This document shows positions 23,101 to 31,992 of a stretch of 64,000 nucleotides of DNA, piece after piece. Both the position numbers and the translations under genes were made by a program. Position 1 is the stretch's first letter; the number at the start of each line of letters is the position of its first letter. Source of the DNA: Atherinomorus stipes (lineage: Eukaryota; Chordata; Actinopteri; Atheriniformes; Atherinidae); contig JALJCO010010195.1 of NCBI GenBank assembly GCA_023101725.1, positions 620,001 to 684,000 on the forward strand. Reading direction: 5' to 3'. The notes under the pieces are model-generated. The model saw only the letters and a list, made by a program, of their open reading frames with translations. It made no database searches and had not been told where the DNA came from.

Positions 23101-26100
23101 TAGCTGGTGGTGTCTCATTTTTGCAGGCACTGTAAGAGGTCGTGTAAACGAGCTAGAGCAACTTTTGTCAACAGGTAATAACTATGCATTAAATAACAAA
23201 GATAAAATTACTGAATAATTTATTTCCCTTTTCAAATGGAAACATTATTATATCTTTAATACACTAAAATGGGGGGGAAATATCTTGCCATCAAAAACTT
23301 GTCAGAAATGTTCAGTTTACAGTCTGATAATGAACAGCAAAGCAAAAGATAAATGTGACACTGAAGGCAAACTTTTTATCTTTGGATAAAACTGAAATTA
23401 TGAATCAGTTTATAGAAGGAAATTATTTAATTTATGTGGTGACATTCATTAGAAAAATCATCTTTACAGCATTTATTTAAATCAAACTAGGTTCTGTCGA
23501 GAAAATGACCTGTCTTTTCTTTAATAAAGAATGGTGCAGTGTATTGTTTGCTAAAAAAACAAAAAACATCTTAAAGCAAGAATTGGAGCTCCTTCCCTTC
23601 ATATTTAAACAGTTGCACAGCTTTTACTGTGGTTTGTGTCCAGCTACTGCTGGCTTATTTTATTCAGGTTCCTAAGCCCAAAGAACTATACAACCAGACC
23701 CGATTATCAAAGTAGATATTTTTCACTCATACTCTTGTTGAGATAGCACTAAGATTGCATAATTTCAGTGATTTCTTTTTTATGTCTTTCAGGTTCAAAA
23801 AAGAAAAAAGCAAGAAGAAATTTACCTCCTCAAATGTATGCAAGTCCTGCTGTGGATGTTTCAAACAGCCAAGAACCTGTTGATGAAGATGAGCTCAAAG
23901 AGGCTCCAAAGAAAGAAGACTCTGAGAAGGCAGATGATGCTTTATCTGGTGCGCCTCCAGAATCGCCTCCTCCTCAGGATTTTCCTGTAAATGATCAAGA
24001 ACCTGCTGATGAAGTTGAGCTCAAAGATGTTACGAAGAAAGAAGACTCTGAGGGTGATTCTTTAAACTCTAAGAAGGCAAATGATAATTTCTCTGGCGAG
24101 CCTCCAAAACCACCTTCCGTTCAGGATCTTTGTGTAAATGACCAAGAACCTGTTGATGAAGGAAAAATCACAGAAGCAACAGAGAAAGAGGACGCTGAGA
24201 GGGAAAATCATGCTTTATCTGGTGAGCAGTTATTGCCTCAAAGTGTTGCTCAATAAAATTTTAGTTCAGCAGCCCCATCATGGTTGTTAGCTCATTTTCT
24301 TTTTTATTTGTTTTTTATATTTCTGTTGAACCACATTTCTAATTCAGTGTCATGATCTTTGTCAACATTTTTATTTTTTATTACTTTGGTCAATTTCAGC
24401 TTATTTTCCTGACAGCTGAATTTTTCCGTCTTTGGTGGGAGGGTGTCTAAACGTTCGCACCGTACTGTATGTGACTTTGTACAGAAACGTTTAGGGCTCT
24501 ACATGTGCCTCATTTTATTACTGAAAGTACTGATCAAATCAGAAAGGCTTATTTTAGAATTTTGTTTTGTTTTATTTAACTTCTTCCCTGATTATGATAA
24601 CAAAATGCCCAAGAAGAATAAAGTTGTTTGAACTAAACTGTTCTCTTCAGTACAGCCATGTCTCTGACGCCATCATGATTTTTTTTTTTTTTTTATATTT
24701 CAGGAGAAGACACAGATTGTAACCCTGTGGCTTCAAAAACAAATTCTGTTCTGGATGCCACTGAAAATAACCAAGAATCTGTTAATGAGCTCAAAGAGGA
24801 TACAAAGAAAGAAGACACTGAGGGTGATTCAAGCAAGTTTAAATAGTAAAACTTATAATTGCTGTTTCTGTCTAGAATAAAATTACTGCCTTTTATTTGA
24901 TTATATTTGTTAAGAAAGTAAAATTTAACCACTTTTAGCTGTCAACATCAAATAGTGATTCTAAGTGGAGTATTTAATTTACAACAAAGATTACTCCAAT
25001 ATAGCTTAGTCTCTGACAGCATGACTTTTTTCTCCTGTGTTCAGGCAAAGACAGAGACCGTAAAAGTTCATCTCCTCCTCCTGTGGCTACAAAACGACAT
25101 TCTGTTCGAAATCCTCCCGTAAACATCCAAGAACCTACTGATGAAGACGAGCTTAAAGAGGCTACAGAAGAAAAGGAAACTGAGGGTGATTCTATGAACT
25201 CTAAGAAGGGAGATCATGTTTTATCTAGTGAGTTGGACAACTCAAGCAAGTTCAGATAGTAAAACTTTTTATTGCTGTTTCTCTCTAGAGTGTAATTACT
25301 GCCTTTGATTTGAATATATTTGGTAAATCAAATCAAATTTATTTGTATAGCACATTTAAAAAACAACCAAAGTAGACCAAAGTGCTTGACACAAAAATCA
25401 TAATAAATAATAAAAATAGATAATAAACATATAAACAAACATTAAAATAAAATAAGATTTAAGAATAAAAGGATTTAAGAACCCCCAAAAGCTTTAACAT
25501 TTAAATGAGTCTTCAGTTTTGCTTTAAAAGTACTGATGGAAGCTGAATGTTTAACAGAGACAGGAAGACTGTTCCACAGCTTTTGAGCTGCCACTGAAAA
25601 AGCGCGATCACCCTTTCTGGTTTTGTTGGAAGAGGGAACAGTTAAGAACAGTTGATCAGCAGGTCTGAGGCATCTGGTGAAGTTGCACGGGCAGAGAAGC
25701 TCAACAATGTATGGGGGGGGGCTGCACTTTTAAGAGCTTTAGAAATATATAAAAGAATCTTGAACTCGCTGTGGCACTTCTCACAAAGCCAGTGAAGCAA
25801 CATGAGGACAGGGGTGATGCTGTCTCTTTGTTCCAGTCAGGGGCGTCTCCAGCCTTTGAGGACACCCTGGGCTTAGCCCGGAGTCGCACCAGCTGTAAAT
25901 TTCGAAAAATTAGATGAATAGCTAAATTGTCATTTTAATTTAAAAAAAAATTTATAAACCACAAAATCAGCAATGAAATGTTGACAATTATATTGCTAAA
26001 ACCCATGCACTGCACTCACGCATAACAGTGCGTACAGTATTCGCCTTTTGTTTTCTCTTTGACTCATTACCCTCCTCATCATCACATGTCATCTTCTCAC

Positions 26101-28918
26101 CTGCTCTTATCTCATTATTTGCTCTTCTTTTTCTTCCTAATTTGTTCTCCTCTCTCCTATTTATTCTCTTCTCCTCATCACTTGTTCTCCTTTTCTTTTA
26201 CTCATTTGTTCTCTTCTCCTCATTTCTCTTTTTTCTCCTCATTTATTCATTAATAGGTTTCACAAATCAGAAACTGTGCTTGAATTAATCTACAGTCCCT
26301 AAAAAACATCTGAGTCCAGGCTTGAAAAGTCTACGTGTTGTAGTTTTTACACAGGACCTCGTTAAATGTTGTCAGGAGAAAATAATTTGAGTAGAATTGC
26401 CCTTTAAGCCAAAAAAGCTGGGGACGGGTTGCTGCCAACTTCAGCCTCGTTTTTTATGTTAAGAGATTTCATTTTGACTTTTTCATGTTGTTTTTAAAGA
26501 GAAAAAAAAGAGTCAACACTGTGATGTCTTACCTTTTACTTTTCTGCTGAAAAGCTGAGGAGTTCTAACTGCTGCTTTCTCTTATATTTTCTTTCCATCT
26601 CCGCTCTCCTCTGCTGATAGATACTTTAATTTGACTGCTGCTCTCCTCTGCACATGCGCACACGGAGCTGACAAACTTACTTTAGCTTCGTCTGACATCA
26701 AAAGATGGGGGCTAATCAGACCTCGGACTTCACACACGCTCACTCACACACCACACCAACAGGAGCTAGGCTGGACCTTCACGCATTTATGGTGTGTTCA
26801 AGTGCTGGTAGAAAGCTGGGTCATCTGGATTTTCATCGGATTTTTTTCCGAAAAAGGTGGTTATACAGTAAATGAACACCTGGGGCTAGACTCAAAACAT
26901 CCAGGGCTGATGCCCCGGGAAAATCGGCTGGTTCCAGTTATCAGTCTGGCTGCAGCATTTTGAACAAACTGCAGACGAGACAGGGCAGCCTGAGAAATGC
27001 CAAGATAAAGGGAATTACAGAGATGAAGCCTAGAGGATATAAATGCTGCAGTGACAGATTTAAGGTTATTTAAGGGGAGGAATGGTTTAGTTTTTGCCAC
27101 CTTTCTTAGCTGGAAAAAACAAGATTTGACAACGGAGTTGATGTGCTTGTCAAACGCTAAATCTGAGTCAAAAATGACTCCATGATTCCTGGCTTGCTGG
27201 TAAGCAAGTACATTTTAACCACTTTTAGTTGTTGACATCAAACAGTGATTCTGAATGGACTATTTCATTTACAACAAAGATCACTTCAGTATAGCTACAT
27301 CTCTGATGGCACAATTTTTCTCCCCTGTGTTCAGGTAAAGAGAGAGACCGTAAAAGTTCATCTCCTCCTCCTGTGGCTCCAAAACGACATTCTGTTCGAA
27401 ATCCTCCCGTAAACATTCAAGAACCTACTGATGAAGACGAGCTTAAAGAGGCTACAGAAGAAAAGGACACTGAGGGTGATTCTATGAACTCTAAGAAGGG
27501 AGATGATGTTTTATCTGGTGAGTTGGATGACTCAAGCAAGTTTAAGGAGTAAAACTTATAATTGCTGTTTCTCTCTAGAATGAAACTACTACCTTTAATT
27601 TGATTGTATTTGGTAAGCAAGTAAATTTTAACCACTTTTAGTTTTAAATGTGAAACAGTGATTCTGAGTGGACTATTTCATTTACAACAAAGATCACTTC
27701 AATATTGCTTTGTCTCTGACAGCATGTTTTTTCCCCCCCTGTGTTCAGGTGAAGAGAAAGAAAGTAAAGTAAAGTCTCCTCCCCCTGTGGCTCCAAAACG
27801 ATATTCTGTTCGAAATCCTCCCGTAAACAACCAACAACCAGCTGATGAAGACAAGCTCAAAAAAGGAACAGAAAGAGAAGACTCTGAGAAAAAGACTAAT
27901 GCTTTATCTGGTGAGTGGGACTATAATGAGTACACATGGACTGAAACACAATTATCCAGTCTTGCTGAGCACCTGGGTTTGGAAACTCCACAATGTAATT
28001 GATATTATATATTTTCAATGTTTGATTTTTCACAAAAAGTGAACGTTCCTCTGAGGAGATTAGATAAGTCAGTAATACTTTTAAATTACTGGTATGAATC
28101 ACCATATTTTGTTAGCATACAGTATGACAGAATTACTGTAGAGCAAAATTAGCCTGCAGGGGACGAGCATCAGATTGTATTTAACCAGATTTTGAGCAAA
28201 GTTTTTACCATGCAGTATGGTGATGCATTCGGTCTCAAACTAAATATGTCAAATATGATACCTTAATATCACAGGGACAGAAAAAAAGTACCCCTCATAA
28301 TTAAGTGTCAGCAACTTTAAATAACCATTTTATGAGTTTTATTATTTGTCCTTACATCTTTACAGGGATTATCCAGGTTTTCAGGCCTTTATTTATTAAC
28401 AATTTTCTTAATACAGCATTTTTGGCAGGTTGATGTCTGGGCTGACAACAGGAATGATAACATTGAGTAGACTTTTAAAGGCTAAAATCTTCCCATTCAA
28501 GGACATGTTGCAAACTGGATAAAAGACTAAATCTTATTAGCTTGGTGTATGTTGTTGCAGTCTGTTGCTCTGTTAGGGAGTGGTGGTTTGGATTTACTCA
28601 CTTGTACATCTCCATGCATTTTGAGTAAACTCAGACTTTTTCCCACTTTTTGTCTCAGAAGCAGATAAAGGAGAGAATGAAGATGCTCCTGAAAGTGATG
28701 CCTCTTCTCCTGCTGCCCAGCCACACTCGACTTCAACCCAAAACACTCCAGATGTGACACCAGATGGTGATGCTGATAAACACAAAGCAGACACCAGCTC
28801 AGATAAGGTTGCTACAGTGGACACTGAGAAAAGTGTTGGAAAGGTGGAGTCATTACACTCAGTAGAACATAATAAGGCTGCCATAGAGGTACAAGAGTCA
28901 CCATCCACTACTGCATAG
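14061..28918 (+). CDS. CD2-family Ig receptor with expanded repeat-built cytoplasmic tail
   Basis: I assembled 15 exons: 14061-14109, 17697-17987, 20840-21112, 21403-21501, 21800-21850, 22164-22175, 22285-22428, 23017-23040, 23127-23174, 23793-24221, 24704-24823, 25045-25227, 27335-27517, 27749-27910 and 28659-28918. Every intron is phase 1 and the sum is 775 codons plus stop. Order: signal peptide (1-18), an IgV-like domain without the canonical cysteine pair (about 19-112), a C2 domain with four cysteines (114-204), a transmembrane segment (about 210-232), then ~540 acidic, Pro/Lys/Glu-rich cytoplasmic residues. A Cys-less D1 plus four-Cys D2 is the hallmark of the CD2/CD48/CD58/SLAM family of adhesion receptors on lymphocytes. 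No SLAM-type TxYxx[VI] switch motif was seen; proline motifs of the CD2 kind are present. I cannot choose between CD2 orthologue and fish-specific paralogue. The weakest exon calls are 22164-22175, 23017-23040 and 24704-24823. Confidence 0.88.
16611..17219. mobile_element. Non-autonomous hAT-like element with perfect 8-bp target duplication
   Basis: The termini TAGGGATGCACGATAT and, on the complement, TAGGAATGCACGATAT are inverted repeats. Both sides carry the same 8-bp sequence GTTTTTAG (16603-16610 and 17220-17227), the target-site length of hAT transposons. It is 609 bp with no transposase. Subterminal ATCGG/CCGAT repeats are visible. Confidence 0.9.
16787..17053. mobile_element. Small TIR element nested in the hAT-like element
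   Basis: GGGTGGGGAAAAATATTGAT at the left pairs with the complement of ATCAATATTTTTTCCCACCC at the right, and the match runs ~45 bp inward to CATATG. It lies wholly within the 16611-17219 element, so it inserted later, or it is part of that element's internal foldback structure. Confidence 0.65.
17697..17987 (+). CDS. Ig-receptor exon 2: IgV-like domain D1
   Basis: It encodes about 97 residues, AGESPIYGLQGQAV through FYKLQVI. It contains ILWKHNG (strand C tryptophan), LNIEDLTFEDSGDYELEV (the D-x-G-x-Y motif of strand F) and no Cys pair, as in CD2, CD48 and SLAM D1. NIS at the FTPNIS segment is a weak N-glycosylation site because proline follows. Confidence 0.92.
18720..19570. repeat. Unclassified GC-rich repetitive block
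   Basis: This ~850-bp island is more GC- and CpG-rich than its flanks, with CGGACCGAGA-type motifs in both halves (about 19031 and 19410) and an abrupt return to AT-rich sequence. It looks like one or two decayed non-autonomous DNA elements. I could not define exact ends or a family. Confidence 0.4.
18885..18916 (+). repeat. Short interstitial telomere-like array
   Basis: About five units of CCTAACCCTAACTCTAACCT-type sequence, i.e. degenerate (CCCTAA)n, lie inside the GC-rich repeat block, far from a chromosome end as far as this window shows. Confidence 0.7.
20840..21112 (+). CDS. Ig-receptor exon 3: four-cysteine C2 domain D2
   Basis: It encodes DKVAKPTVICDVNKD through KQCST. The cysteines occur as ICDV, LMCSA, YTCTV and QCST, i.e. 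the two-disulphide pattern of CD2-family membrane-proximal domains. GQNLTIT carries an N-glycosylation sequon. Strand F is DDEEYTCTV. Confidence 0.93.
21403..21501 (+). CDS. Ig-receptor exon 4: transmembrane segment
   Basis: It encodes DNGES, then a ~23-residue hydrophobic run (LLIVVLICLSFLILLLLGAL), then YFLKLK. It is a single-pass type I helix followed by basic residues. The acceptor is TTCCTTTCCAG and the donor G|GTACAA. Confidence 0.93.
21800..21850 (+). CDS. Ig-receptor exon 5: juxtamembrane tail
   Basis: A 51-bp phase-1 exon encodes GRFSTANRADVEKRSLH. It has good splice sites (TGTTTCCAG acceptor, GTAAAG donor). Confidence 0.8.
22164..22175 (+). CDS. Candidate 12-bp microexon
   Basis: A TCATCATTATTCAG acceptor and a GTAAT donor bracket 12 bases that keep phase 1 and would add E/D-E-S-A. 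It fits the gene's run of small phase-1 exons but is so short that it could be chance. Skipping it leaves the frame intact. Confidence 0.4.
22285..22428 (+). CDS. Ig-receptor exon: acidic cytoplasmic segment
   Basis: It encodes DDEDNGEVKKVLIDRAP through LEDSTTEG: 48 strongly charged residues with the run RRKEEDEDDHSELED. Phase is 1 on both sides. Confidence 0.85.
22707..22918. mobile_element. Short TTAA-flanked MITE, 204-bp core
   Basis: CTCATTCACTGCCATTGACG at the left is mirrored by the complement of TCAATGGCAGTGAATGAG at the right; the arms match over ~38 bp to TATAGCCGT. TTAA sits at both edges (22707-22710, 22915-22918). It is non-coding and lies in the intron between the acidic exon and the next small exon. 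Confidence 0.85.
23017..23040 (+). CDS. Candidate 24-bp cytoplasmic exon
   Basis: A strong polypyrimidine acceptor (ACTTTTTTCCACAG) precedes AGCATGCTGAGAAGCCACGA (E-H-A-E-K-P-R-K). The donor GTCACA is poor, so the exon may be alternative or misplaced. Phase 1 is kept. Confidence 0.5.
23127..23174 (+). CDS. Ig-receptor 48-bp cytoplasmic exon
   Basis: It encodes GTVRGRVNELEQLLST between a TTTTTGCAG acceptor and GTAATA donor, phase 1. NELEQLLS could be a short helix. Confidence 0.7.
23793..24221 (+). CDS. Ig-receptor exon with three fused tail repeats
   Basis: A 429-bp exon starts with a basic patch (SKKKKARRNLPPQ) and continues into three repeats, each built as xQEPVDExELKEATKKEDSE, then a variable segment and ALSG/NFSG. 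Linkers are proline-rich (PPESPPPQDF, PPKPPSVQD). The repeats match exons 11-14 of the assembled gene, so here several units sit in one exon without introns. The acceptor is GTCTTTCAG and the donor G|GTGAGC. Confidence 0.88.
24704..24823 (+). CDS. Ig-receptor repeat exon with altered 3' end
   Basis: It encodes GEDTDCNPVASKTNSV through KEDTEG. Compared with its sister exons it lacks the final SMNSKKGDDVLSG stretch and the GTGAGTTGG donor: the sequence jumps from GAGGGTGATTC straight to what is intron in the sisters (AAGCAAGTTTAA). A GTGATT donor at 24824 keeps phase 1 but is weak. Without a splice there, the frame would stop at TAG (24844). It may be skipped, in which case the frame is unaffected. 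Confidence 0.6.
25045..25227 (+). CDS. Ig-receptor repeat exon, copy with PPPVATKR
   Basis: A 183-bp exon encodes GKDRDRKSSSPPPVATKRHS through DHVLS. It contains PVATKR, fitting PxAxxR. It is nearly identical to the exon at 27335 (differences include Thr for Pro in the motif). The last exon base is A instead of G before GTGAGT, which slightly weakens the donor. Confidence 0.88.
25324..27198 (-). mobile_element. L2-like LINE fragment, split by an hAT-like insertion
   Basis: The element inserted in the intron between two duplicated repeat exons. Its 3' end is at the left (TCAAATCAAATTTATTTGTA then TAGCAC, the complement of a common fish LINE tail). At the right, 27100-26939 on the minus strand encodes AFISSRLHLCNSLYLGIS and RLQFVQNAAARLITGT, which are L2/CR1-type RT C-terminal blocks. 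The sister intron reads straight through at this point (TTTGGTAAGCAAGTA), which fixes the borders. Confidence 0.85.
25838..26930. mobile_element. hAT-like element inserted in the L2 fragment
   Basis: An 8-bp direct repeat GTTCCAGT flanks it (25830-25837 and 26931-26938). The ends start CAG and finish CTG, as in many hAT families (left CAGGGGCGTCTCC). The terminal inverted repeat is poor beyond the first bases, so the family is tentative. The interior holds a pyrimidine-rich array (about 26060-26260, TTCTCCTCATTTG-like units) and no transposase. Confidence 0.65.
27335..27517 (+). CDS. Ig-receptor repeat exon, copy with PPPVAPKR (His form)
   Basis: A 183-bp exon encodes GKERDRKSSSPPPVAPKRHS through DDVLSG. 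PVAPKR satisfies PxAxxR (CD2AP/CIN85 type) and class II PxxPxR SH3 consensus at once. KRHS is also a basophilic-kinase-like site (KRxS). The acceptor is CCTGTGTTCAG and the donor G|GTGAGT. Confidence 0.9.
27749..27910 (+). CDS. Ig-receptor repeat exon, copy with PPPVAPKR (Tyr form)
   Basis: A 162-bp exon encodes GEEKESKVKSPPPVAPKRYS through TNALSG. It is the same module as the previous exon but with Tyr after KR and a shorter acidic end. KRYSV is not a SLAM-type switch motif (no T/S at -2 from Tyr with V/I at +3). Confidence 0.9.
28659..28918 (+). CDS. Ig-receptor terminal exon
   Basis: It encodes EADKGENEDAPESDASSPA through VQESPSTTA and a TAG stop (28916-28918). It is Ser/Thr/Asp-rich, with TPDVTPD and no proline-arginine motif. 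The acceptor is TTTTTGTCTCAG. Confidence 0.85.
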
Positions 28919-29029
28919 AAAAATATAGAAATGATAATATATAAGAAAAAAAGAATAGGCTAACAGACTTTTGAAGCAGACAGTTCAGATAACATAAGTG
29001 AAAACTAGATTCTCCTCTAAACACCCCCG

Positions 29030-29281
29030 GTAGCATCAAAGTATAATGTTGACAACCTGCCAAAGTCCTCTAATGCTGCACATACAATTGCAGATCAGGA
29101 AGACAAAGAAAAAAAGACCAGGCTTAATAGTGTCTCAGACAGCAGCATAGAACAAGCAGACGAGGGTGGCACTGCTGAAGATAAAAACGAGGACTAGTAT
29201 TACCCAGGAGACAATGAGATAATAAATGAGAGCATTAGTGAGGATGAGGAGAGTCAAAAGAAAACTGAAGCTACTGAATAA
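29030..29281 (+). pseudogene. Decayed extra copy of the tail repeat in the 3' flank
   Basis: After the stop codon a TCTCCTCTAAACACCCCC stretch resembles the TCTCCTCCCCCTGTGGCTCC of the repeat exons. In one frame it reads PPVASKYNVDNLPKSS, then DQEDKEKKTRLNS up to a TAG (29194-29196). The same frame continues past that TAG as acidic, Glu/Ser-rich sequence (NESISEDEESQKK, TEATE) to TAA. No good acceptor precedes it. It is probably a fossil coding module now in the 3' UTR or flank. Confidence 0.6.
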
Positions 29282-30092
29282 GCCTTAATCCATCGGAGTA
29301 AACCGAAAAGAGAAAATTCAGGAAGGAGGCAGATAATGGATGAATGCGGTACAAAGGAGTGTTAAAGAATGTGCAGGACAGACAGTCCAAAGACAGACAT
29401 TTGCTCAGGATTGCACAAATATTTGAAAATGAATGTGTGGTTTGTTTATCTCTTTGACCTTTGATTTTCTTGTATTAAAAAGACATAATATAAAGGATCT
29501 CCTTAAAACTAGTAACAAAGGTGTGTTAACAGACAGCAGCTGAGCAGAGTTAGTCACCTTGGACACACTTTTAGAGAGATGTATGCTCTGTTTGTCACAA
29601 TTTAAGCTCATGAAAGGAAAAGTATTGCCCTCATAACTTGTTGATACTTGTTTTTTATGTACTTCTACTGTAATTTTAATTAAGGATTTTTTTGTTGTTG
29701 AATTTTTTTTAAGTTAAAAAAAATCTATTGCATTTTTTGAGTCTGTTAAGACATGAACTTATAATTTTAACAAGCTGTAATTTGTATAAATGTCATTCTA
29801 CAATTTTATGTATCAGTTTAATAATAATAGGTGCAGTGAAGTTGTCATGCTGTGTTTCATTTTGGATAAAAGGGTTTTTATCTGCTATATTATAAAGAGT
29901 AAAAAGAAAGACTTTATCTGAAAGACTAAAAACTGACCTTCAGAAAGATTTTTTATGCACGTTTTTTATGCATTTCAGTGCATTTTTATGCACTGAAATA
30001 TGACTATTTCTGTTGGTTAAAAAAAAAAAACATACTTTACCACTGAAAGTTAAAAAAAAAAAAAAAAGCTTCCAAATTTATAGCAGGCCTTT

Positions 30093-30500
30093 TTAAGCAG
30101 TATAGTCATTGATGATACCCACAGATAGTGACTCGCTAAAATGAACCCACAGCTGAAAAAGCCAGAGACGTGTAGCTGTGTCCTGGCCGAGTCTCTGGCG
30201 GATGATGGTGTTCAATGCTTCCCTGAAATCAGTGTACAGGGTTCTGTTGTAGGTATCTTTATTATCTAGATGGGAGGAGACTGAGGGCAGGGTGGTGCAT
30301 ATTGTACCTTCTGTGGAGCAGTTGGGACGGTGAGCAAATTGAAGAGGGTCAAGTGATGCAGGGAGGGTGGCTGTGATGTGTAGTTTGATGAGCTGTTCAA
30401 ACCACATTGGGTAAGTTTGGATACACCAGGTCCAACATGTTCTCCTTTCTGGTTTAAAGTACACAAATTGCTTAAACTTGTGGGAGTACATTCTTTATAT
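30093..30500 (-). pseudogene. LINE reverse transcriptase fragment (broken)
   Basis: The minus strand encodes FEQLIKLHITATLP, then SLDPLQFAHRPNCSTEGTI and SHLDNKDTYNRTLYTDFREA, matching the N-terminal RT blocks (LDPLQFAYRPxRST and LFIDYSSAFNT-type) of fish LINEs. The catalytic region is missing and the 5' and 3' parts are absent, so this is a short dead fragment. Confidence 0.85.
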
Positions 30501-30746
30501 AAAGAAATCAAATAAAGTTGCAGAAACGCGTAGATAACTGCAATGTTTTACCTGTGAAACAAAAATAAATTGCTATGAATGATGTTTTTGTGCTTTATCA
30601 CAATTTTGTATTTAACTGAACTTCCATGTTGTTTCATCAGTGGCCAAATGCCGCGTTCAGTTCAGATGGATCTGTGAAAAGTTAGCATTACTGTTAAAGT
30701 GCATATTAAATTATTTTTAATTTTAACTGTTTGTTGTTGCTTCATA

Positions 30747-31992
30747 CACAATATTGCCAGAAGTATTAACTCACCTGCCTTTACTCACACATGAGCTTAG
30801 TGATATCCCATTCCTAATCCATAGGCTTCAATATGACTTTGGTCCACCCTTTGCCGCAAGAACAGCTTCAACTCTTCTGGGAAGGCTGTCAACAAGGTTT
30901 AGGAGTGTGTTTATTGGAATTTTTGACCATTCTTCTAGAAGTACATTTGTGAGGTCACACACTGATGTTGGACGAGAAGGCCTGGCTCTCAGTCTGCAAT
31001 CTAATTAATCCCAAAGGTGTTCTATCGGGTTGAGGTCAGGACTCTTTGCAGGCCAGTCAAGTTCCTCCACACCAGACTCTGCCATCCAAGTCTTTATGGA
31101 CCTGCTTTGTGCACGGGTGCACAGTCATGTTGGAAGAGGAGGGGGGCAGCTCCAAGCTGTTCCCACAAAGTTGGGAGCATGGAATTGTCCAAAATATCTT
31201 GGTATGTCGAAACATTCAGAGTTCCTTTCACTGGAACTACGGGGGCAAGCCCTGTTTATGAAAAACAACCCCACACCATAATCTCCCTCCACCAAACTTT
31301 ACACTTGGCACAATGCAGTCAGACAAGTACCGTTCTAGCAACTGCCAAACCCAAACTCATCCATCAGATTGCCAGATAGAGAAGCACGATTCATCACTCC
31401 AGAGGACACCTTCACTGCTCTAGAGTCCCGTGGCGGTGTGCTTTACACCACTGCATTCGACGCTTTGCATTGCACTTGGTGATGTATGGCTTGGATGCAA
31501 CTGCTCCACCATGGAAACCCATTCCATGAAGCTCTCTGTGCACTGATCTTGAGCTGATCTGAAGGCCAAATGAAGTTTGGAGGTCTGCAGTGATTGACTC
31601 TGCAGAAAGTTGGCAACCTCTTCACACTATGCACTTCAACATCCGCTGACCCCGCTTTGTCATTTTAAGTGGTCTACCACTTTGTGGCTGAGTTGCTGTC
31701 ATTAAAAAAAAAAAACCTTCCAATTTCTTATTATACAGCAGTTGTCTGTGGCATATTTGGTAATGAAGAAATTTCACGACTGGATTTGTTGCACAGGAAG
31801 CATCCTATCACAGTTCCACACTGAAATTCACTGAGCTCCTGAGAGCGACCAATTCTTTCACAAATGTTTGTAAAAATAGTTTGCATGTCTAGGAGCTTAA
31901 TTTTATACACTTGTGGCCATGGAAGTGATTGGAACACCTGATTCCCTTAATTTGGATGGGTGAGCAAATACTGTACTTTTGGCAATATAGTG
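30747..31992 (-). mobile_element. Tc1-like DNA transposon with decayed transposase
   Basis: The ends CACAATATTGCCAGAAGTAT and, on the complement, CACTATATTGCCAAAAGTAC are inverted repeats, and both abut TA (30745-30746, 31993-31994), the Tc1/mariner target. The minus strand retains transposase pieces in several frames (for example the segment around 31634-31443 and complements of 31379-31017), interrupted by stops and frameshifts. Non-functional. Confidence 0.9.

Noticed and set aside
26028..26288. Plus-strand frames rich in Ser, Phe and Leu
   Set aside because: Translation of a pyrimidine-rich array inside the hAT-like element, not a membrane protein.
23793..28918. SLAM-type tyrosine switch motifs (TxYxxV/I) in the receptor tail
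   Set aside because: The Tyr residues seen (for example KRYSVRN, PPQMYASPA) do not fit the motif, so a SLAM-receptor call is not supported.
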